A stretch of 64,000 nucleotides of DNA from Neisseria dumasiana. GTDB taxonomy: Bacteria; Pseudomonadota; Gammaproteobacteria; Burkholderiales; Neisseriaceae. The notes beneath the pieces were generated by a model. It was not told the origin of the DNA, searched no databases, and saw nothing but the letters and a program-made list of their open reading frames with translations. Positions 59,614 to 64,000 of the stretch are shown here, one piece after another (the stretch's first letter is position 1; each line of letters opens with the position of its first letter). The position numbers and the translations under genes were made by a program. The stretch covers positions 1 to 64,000 of the forward strand of contig NZ_CP091509.1 in assembly GCF_022870885.1 (NCBI RefSeq), read 5' to 3'.

Positions 59614-59913
59614 TGGACGAAATACGTTGATTAGAAACTCAGGCTTTCAAGCTTTTAATCAAATAACATCATTTTTTAATATATCAAATTTATTGAAAAT
59701 AACTTTTTCATACAAAAAATCAAATTTATACAAAATAAAGCACACGGTTATTGATTAAATATTAATTAATGATAATCGTTATCGAAAATTCATTGAAATT
59801 ATTAGCTTTTTTCGTCATTTTTTTAACGCTTCAACTTTTAAAGGTTTTTGAAATTAGATACAATCGGAAAGTATTTACCAGCATTTTATGTAAACAAATT
59901 TAGGTGTAAACCC
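59614..59913 (+). promoter_or_regulatory. AT-rich nuo operon leader with a Fur-box match
   Basis: No gene; very AT-rich. ATTAATGATAATCGTTATC at 59765-59783 matches the 19-base Fur consensus GATAATGATAATCATTATC at 16 positions. It lies about 130 bases before nuoA. Fur has been reported to control nuo genes directly in N. meningitidis, so the site is plausible; it could act positively. The core promoter itself is not certain. Confidence 0.6.
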
Positions 59914-60282
59914 ATGTTGGCAAACTATTTACCTGTATTGATATTCATCATCATCGGCTTAATAGCCGGTGTCGTGTTTCTGACTTTGGGCAATGTGCTC
60001 GGCCCGAAACGCCATTATGCCGAAAAAGACGCGCCTTTCGAGTGCGGTTTCGAGGCTTTTGAAAACGCGCGTATGAAATTCGACGTGCGCTACTACTTGG
60101 TGGCGATTCTGTTTATCTTGTTTGATTTGGAAGTGGCATTCATGATTCCGTGGGCCGTGGTGTTTAAAGACCTGATGGTTTCCCACGGGCAGTTTGCCTT
60201 CTGGTCGATGTTTGTGTTCATTGTGGTGCTCACGGTGGGCTTTATCTACGAATGGAAAAAAGGTGCGCTGGAATGGGAATAG
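59914..60282 (+). CDS. nuoA: NADH-quinone oxidoreductase subunit A
   Basis: 122 residues from ATG 59914 ([19 protein letters not shown]); the upstream open codons are AT-rich leader. Three membrane helices (about 5-27, 62-85, 90-112). [20 protein letters not shown] is the family loop that reaches the quinone site. First gene of the respiratory complex I operon. Its last 10 bases overlap nuoB. Confidence 0.95.
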   Translation: MLANYLPVLIFIIIGLIAGVVFLTLGNVLGPKRHYAEKDAPFECGFEAFENARMKFDVRYYLVAILFILFDLEVAFMIPWAVVFKDLMVSHGQFAFWSMFVFIVVLTVGFIYEWKKGALEWE

Positions 60283-60752
60283 AAGGCGTTTTGAATAAAG
60301 GCTTCGTAACCGCCAGCGCGGATACGGTGTTGAATTATGTGCGCACAGGCTCGTTGTGGCCGGTAACTTTCGGCTTGGCATGCTGTGCGGTAGAAATGAT
60401 GCAGGCAGGTGCGTCGCGTTACGACCTCGACCGTTTCGGTATTATTTTCCGCCCGTCTCCGCGCCAGTCCGACCTGATGATTGTGGCCGGAACCTTGTGC
60501 AACAAAATGGCGCCCGCTTTACGCCGCGTATACGATCAAATGGCCGAGCCGCGCTGGGTGTTGTCGATGGGGTCTTGTGCCAACGGCGGCGGCTACTACC
60601 ACTATTCTTATTCAGTAGTGCGCGGTTGCGACCGCATCGTGCCGGTAGACGTATATGTGCCAGGCTGTCCGCCAACTGCCGAAGCCTTGATTTACGGCCT
60701 GATTCAGCTGCAAGGCAAAATCAAACGCACTTACACCATTGCCCGTAACTAG
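60273..60752 (+). CDS. nuoB: NADH-quinone oxidoreductase subunit B
   Basis: 159 residues from ATG 60273, within the end of nuoA. The cluster N2 ligands are seen as [17 protein letters not shown] and [11 protein letters not shown] (four Cys including the adjacent pair). It holds the terminal 4Fe-4S cluster that passes electrons to quinone. Confidence 0.96.
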   Translation: MGIEGVLNKGFVTASADTVLNYVRTGSLWPVTFGLACCAVEMMQAGASRYDLDRFGIIFRPSPRQSDLMIVAGTLCNKMAPALRRVYDQMAEPRWVLSMGSCANGGGYYHYSYSVVRGCDRIVPVDVYVPGCPPTAEALIYGLIQLQGKIKRTYTIARN

Positions 60753-60761
60753 GAGAACAAG

Positions 60762-61349
60762 ATGCACGTAAACGATTTGTATCCGGTTGTCCAAAACGTG
60801 TTGGGCGATAAAGCAAGCAAAGTGATCTTGGCTTTAGATGAAATTACCGTTGAATGCCAACCCGAGCATTACCTGAATATCATGACCACGCTGCGTGATC
60901 ATGCCGACCTGCACTTCGAATCGTTGGTAGATTTATGCGGTGTCGATTACAGCACCTATAAAAACGAACCGTGGGAAGGCAAACGCTTTGCCGTAGTCAG
61001 CCAGTTGGTGTCAATAAAAAACAACCAACGCATCCGCGTACGCGTGTGGGCGGCAGATGACGATTTTCCTGTTGTCGATTCCGTTACCGATATTTACAAC
61101 AGCGCCGATTGGTATGAACGAGAAGCCTTCGACCTGTTCGGTATTCTGTTCAACAACCACCCCGATTTGCGCCGCATTCTCACCGACTACGGTTTTGTCG
61201 GCCATCCTTTCCGCAAAGATTTCCCGATTTCCGGCTATGTAGAAATGCGCTACGACGAAGCCGAAAAACGCGTGATTTACCAACCCGTAACCATCGAGCC
61301 GCGCGAAATTACCCCGCGCATCGTCCGCGAGGAGAACTACGGTGGCTAA
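60762..61349 (+). CDS. nuoC: NADH-quinone oxidoreductase subunit C
   Basis: 195 residues. AGGAGAACAAG precedes the ATG. The 30-kDa subunit signature [20 protein letters not shown] and [11 protein letters not shown] are present. Separate from nuoD, unlike the NuoCD fusion of E. coli. Overlaps nuoD by 8 bases. Confidence 0.96.
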   Translation: MHVNDLYPVVQNVLGDKASKVILALDEITVECQPEHYLNIMTTLRDHADLHFESLVDLCGVDYSTYKNEPWEGKRFAVVSQLVSIKNNQRIRVRVWAADDDFPVVDSVTDIYNSADWYEREAFDLFGILFNNHPDLRRILTDYGFVGHPFRKDFPISGYVEMRYDEAEKRVIYQPVTIEPREITPRIVREENYGG

Positions 61350-62598
61350 TAAATTAAGAAACTACACCATCAACTTCGGTCCGCAGCACCCTGCCGCACA
61401 CGGCGTATTGCGTATGATTTTGGAGCTGGAAGGCGAAACCATCGTCCGTGCCGACCCGCATATCGGCCTTTTGCACCGCGGTACCGAAAAACTGGCCGAA
61501 ACCCGCACCTACCTGCAAGCCCTGCCTTATATGGACCGCTTGGACTACGTTTCCATGATGGTCAACGAGCAGGCGTATTGTTTGGCAGTAGAAAAGCTGA
61601 CCGGTGTCGAAGTGCCTATCCGCGCCCAATACATCCGTGTGATGTTTGCCGAAGTAACCCGTATTCTGAACCACCTGATGGGCATTGGTTCGCACGCTCT
61701 CGATATCGGCGCGATGACTGTGTTTCTCTATGCTTTCCGCGAGCGCGAAGAGTTGATGGACTTATACGAAGCTGTATCCGGCGCCCGTATGCACGCGGCC
61801 TACTTCCGCCCCGGCGGCGTATATCGCGATTTGCCCGACTTCATGCCTAAATACGAGTCGAGCAAATTCCGCAATGCCAAAGTGCTGAAAAAGCTCAACG
61901 AAGCCCGTGAAGGCACCATGCTCGACTTTATCGAAGCCTTTACCGAACGCTTCCCCGGTTGTGTAGATGAATACGAAAGCCTGCTCACCGACAACCGTAT
62001 TTGGAAACAGCGTACCGTCGGTATCGGCGTGGTTTCGCCCGAACGCGCCCTGCAAAAAGGCTTTACCGGCGTGATGCTGCGCGGTTCGGGCATCGAATGG
62101 GATATCCGCAAAAAAGCCCCTTATGATGCCTATGCCAACGTCGATTTCGATATTCCCGTCGGCGTAAACGGCGACTGCTACGACCGCTATCTGTGCCGTA
62201 TCAACGAAATGCGCGAATCCAACCGCATTATCAAACAGTGCGTGCAATGGCTCAAAGCCAACCCCGGCCCCGTGATTGTCGATAACCACAAAGTCGCGCC
62301 GCCCAAACGCACCGAAATGAAAATGGGTATGGAAGACTTGATTCACCACTTCAAACTGTTTACCGAAGGCATGCATGTGCCCGAAGGCGAAACCTATGCC
62401 GCAGTCGAGCACCCCAAAGGCGAGTTTGGCATTTATATGATTTCAGACGGCGCCAACAAACCTTACCGCCTGAAAATCCGTGCGCCCGGCTTTGCCCACC
62501 TGCAAGGCATGGACGAAATGGCACGCGGCCACATGTTGGCCGACGTGGTAGCCATCATCGGTACGCAAGACATCGTATTCGGAGAGGTAGACCGATAA
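61342..62598 (+). CDS. nuoD: NADH-quinone oxidoreductase subunit D
   Basis: 418 residues, GTG start at 61342 with GAGGAG 6 bases upstream. [15 protein letters not shown] at the N-terminus and [16 protein letters not shown] (quinone pocket) are 49-kDa subunit signatures, with a C-terminus ..IVFGEVDR. The starting GTG lies inside nuoC, suggesting coupled translation. A DUS core is embedded at about 62442 (ISDGAN). Confidence 0.96.
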   Translation: MANKLRNYTINFGPQHPAAHGVLRMILELEGETIVRADPHIGLLHRGTEKLAETRTYLQALPYMDRLDYVSMMVNEQAYCLAVEKLTGVEVPIRAQYIRVMFAEVTRILNHLMGIGSHALDIGAMTVFLYAFREREELMDLYEAVSGARMHAAYFRPGGVYRDLPDFMPKYESSKFRNAKVLKKLNEAREGTMLDFIEAFTERFPGCVDEYESLLTDNRIWKQRTVGIGVVSPERALQKGFTGVMLRGSGIEWDIRKKAPYDAYANVDFDIPVGVNGDCYDRYLCRINEMRESNRIIKQCVQWLKANPGPVIVDNHKVAPPKRTEMKMGMEDLIHHFKLFTEGMHVPEGETYAAVEHPKGEFGIYMISDGANKPYRLKIRAPGFAHLQGMDEMARGHMLADVVAIIGTQDIVFGEVDR

Positions 62599-63071
62599 TG
62601 TTATCCGCAGAATCTTTAAAACTGATAGATGTTGAATTGGCGAAATACCCCGCCGACCAACGCCGTTCCGCCATCATGGGTGCATTACGCATTGCCCAAG
62701 AAGAAAAACGCTGGCTCACGCCCGAAACCATAGAGTTTGTGGCCGATTATGTCGGCATCGCACCGGCAGCCGCTTACGAAGTTGCCACTTTCTACAATAT
62801 GTACGACCTTGCCCCCGTAGGCAAATACAAACTCACCGTCTGCACCAACCTGCCCTGCGCCCTGCGCGGCGGTGTGAATGCAGCCGAATACCTGAAACAG
62901 AAACTCGGCATCGGCTTTGGCGAAACCACTTCAGACGGCCTCTATACCTTAATGGAAGGCGAGTGCATGGGCGCATGCGGCGATGCCCCCGTGATGCTGG
63001 TGAACAATCACAAAATGTGCAGTTTTATGACTGAAGAAGCGATTGAGCAAAAATTGGCGGAATTGCAGTAA
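62598..63071 (+). CDS. nuoE: NADH-quinone oxidoreductase subunit E
   Basis: 157 residues, the ATG sharing one base with the nuoD stop (TAATG). The thioredoxin-like domain binds a 2Fe-2S cluster through Cys in VCTNLPCALRGG and GECMGACGDAP. Electron carrier between NuoF flavin and the NuoG clusters. An embedded DUS lies at about 62930. Confidence 0.95.
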   Translation: MLSAESLKLIDVELAKYPADQRRSAIMGALRIAQEEKRWLTPETIEFVADYVGIAPAAAYEVATFYNMYDLAPVGKYKLTVCTNLPCALRGGVNAAEYLKQKLGIGFGETTSDGLYTLMEGECMGACGDAPVMLVNNHKMCSFMTEEAIEQKLAELQ

Positions 63072-63111
63072 GGGCTACCTGAAAGGCCGTCAGAAAAGAA
63101 AGGAAGCAGAA

Positions 63112-63507
63112 ATGGAAGCCAAATGCTTGTGTGGTGCTGTATCCATAAAAGTTGAAGCTGACCGCAAGCTGCACGCCTGCCATTGCGGCAAATGCCGTAC
63201 TTGGGGTAGTGGTGCAAGTTTTACCTTGACGGCCAAAAAACCTGAAATTAGTGGCAGCGAACATATCGGTCGCTACCGCTCGTCCGAATGGGCGGAACGC
63301 TGTTTCTGCAAACAATGCGGCACGCACCTGTTTGTTCAGGTGGGCGACGATTATTACATCAATGCGGGATTATTTGCCGATAACGCCGATTTTGAGCTGG
63401 AAAGCCAAATTTTTATCGACTGCAAAGCACCGTATTACGATTTGGCCAACGATACGCCGAAACTGACCGAGCATGAGTTTTTAGCCATGATTGGCGCGGA
63501 GAAATAA
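63112..63507 (+). CDS. GFA/CENP-V-domain protein inserted in the nuo operon
   Basis: 131 residues from ATG 63112 with AGGAAG 6 bases upstream; an earlier ATG (63043) overlaps nuoE. Zinc ligands as in glutathione-dependent formaldehyde-activating enzyme-like proteins: CLCGAVS, HACHCGKCRTW and RCFCKQCGTHLF. YYINAGLFADN is also typical. The true activity of this short GFA group is uncertain; formaldehyde or thiol adduct handling is a guess. It lies between nuoE and nuoF, an unusual place, and is bracketed by tandem mixed-dialect uptake sequences. Confidence 0.85.
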   Translation: MEAKCLCGAVSIKVEADRKLHACHCGKCRTWGSGASFTLTAKKPEISGSEHIGRYRSSEWAERCFCKQCGTHLFVQVGDDYYINAGLFADNADFELESQIFIDCKAPYYDLANDTPKLTEHEFLAMIGAEK

Positions 63508-63520
63508 CGGGCAGCAAGCC

Positions 63521-63597
63521 GTAGGTCGGATTCTTGAATCCGACATCTTAAACAAAGTTGCAATTCGGAAAATGTCGGATTCAAGAATCCGACCTAC
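63521..63597. repeat. GTAGGTCGGATTC inverted-repeat element, copy 2
   Basis: GTAGGTCGGATTCTTGAATC plus CGACAT pairs perfectly over 26 bp with ATGTCGGATTCAAGAATCCG plus ACCTAC around a 25-base loop. Related to 26603-26704. Confidence 0.75.
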
Positions 63598-63665
63598 AAA
63601 ACATTGAAGGCATTTGAATCCGATACGGCCAAGCATTTGAAATTAAACACTTTAAAAAATCCCTG

Positions 63666-63708
63666 TTTCAGACGGCCTCAACAAGGCTACCTGAAAGGCC
63701 GTCTGAAA
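63666..63708 (+). terminator. DUS pair with an Eikenella-type uptake word between the arms
   Basis: TTTCAGACGGCCT and AGGCCGTCTGAAA enclose AGGCTACCTGAA (63684-63695). A 13-bp stem with a 17-base loop inside the nuo operon; perhaps a partial terminator. Confidence 0.55.
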
Positions 63709-63813
63709 ACCTTTCAGACAGGCATGTAAACAAAATATCAGCGCATAACCGCATCAGGCGGTTGGGCGGCAAAACAAAAGATTGAAGAAGATTAACCGAT
63801 TAGGGCTAAGCAA

Positions 63814-64000
63814 ATGGCTATTTTCCAATCAGGCGTGATTTTTGAAAACGTCGATACCCGCAATCCCGACTGTTGGCACTTGGAAGCATACCAAGCGCGC
63901 GGCGGCTACCAAGCGCTGCGTAAAATCCTGACTGAAAACATGTCGCAAGACGACGTGATTGCCGAAGTCAAGACTTCGGGCTTGCGCGGGCGCGGCGGTG
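63814..64000 (+). CDS. nuoF: NADH-quinone oxidoreductase subunit F, N-terminal part (cut by window edge)
   Basis: 62 residues are visible from ATG 63814 ([20 protein letters not shown]), with TTAGGG 9 bases upstream. [13 protein letters not shown] and [13 protein letters not shown] are the start of the NADH/FMN-binding subunit. The gene continues past the window. It completes the order nuoABCDE-(GFA)-F. Confidence 0.93.
   Translation, partial: MAIFQSGVIFENVDTRNPDCWHLEAYQARGGYQALRKILTENMSQDDVIAEVKTSGLRGRGG

Overview
The window comes from the chromosome of a Neisseria species or very close relative, probably a commensal. The 12-base DNA uptake sequence AGGCCGTCTGAA (AG-DUS dialect) occurs dozens of times, mostly as inverted pairs that act as terminators. 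ATGCCGTCTGAA forms occur less often, and two Eikenella-like copies (AGGCTACCTGAA type) lie near the right end. Gene content fits: a comEA-type competence gene behind an rRNA operon, lpxL1, a Slam homologue, IS1016 and a nuo operon with an upstream Fur-type site. Isocitrate lyase argues against the pathogenic species.

Layout: 1-471 is the 3' end of an M48 protease. 541-6247 is a complete rRNA operon (promoter, boxA/boxB, 16S, tRNA-Ile, tRNA-Ala, 23S, 5S, terminator), followed by a comEA-type gene. 6953-8163 is a frameshifted IS5-like element, followed by an AT-rich two-gene cassette (8280-9323) that looks like an orphan toxin C-terminus plus partner. 9596-16708 carries dnaJ and the oppABCDF peptide importer on the minus strand. 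17090-25893 holds bioB, rlmL, a small outer-membrane barrel, a membrane protein, rsmG and carB. 25929-33312 holds an AT-rich membrane protein, a PhzF-like protein, an M16 protease, mnmG and aceA. 33941-40724 holds lpxL1, ruvC, prmA, rpmE, two small envelope proteins, Slam and a membrane-anchored J-domain protein.

40994-45846 is a compact minus-strand operon: small membrane peptide, degenerate sensor-histidine-kinase-like protein, SLC13 transporter and glycerate kinase. 46513-51263 contains glmS and glmU of UDP-GlcNAc synthesis, separated by an IS1016 copy and a broken ORF. 51354-59257 holds a lipoprotein, a HAD phosphatase, a ThiB-like binding protein, bioH and comF (divergent, with overlapping start codons), trmL, rlpA, ruvA and an ABC exporter. 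59914-64000 is the start of the nuo operon (nuoA-B-C-D-E, a GFA-domain gene, then partial nuoF).

No CRISPR array or prophage is visible. The most unusual material is the toxin-like cassette between IS ends, the kinase-like/transporter/glycerate-kinase operon without a response regulator, and several small dispersed repeat families: TATAGTCAATCAAC-ended elements resembling Correia repeats, solo IS ends, and GTAGGTCGGATTC inverted repeats. All calls come from reading the sequence and from remembered family features; no database search was run.
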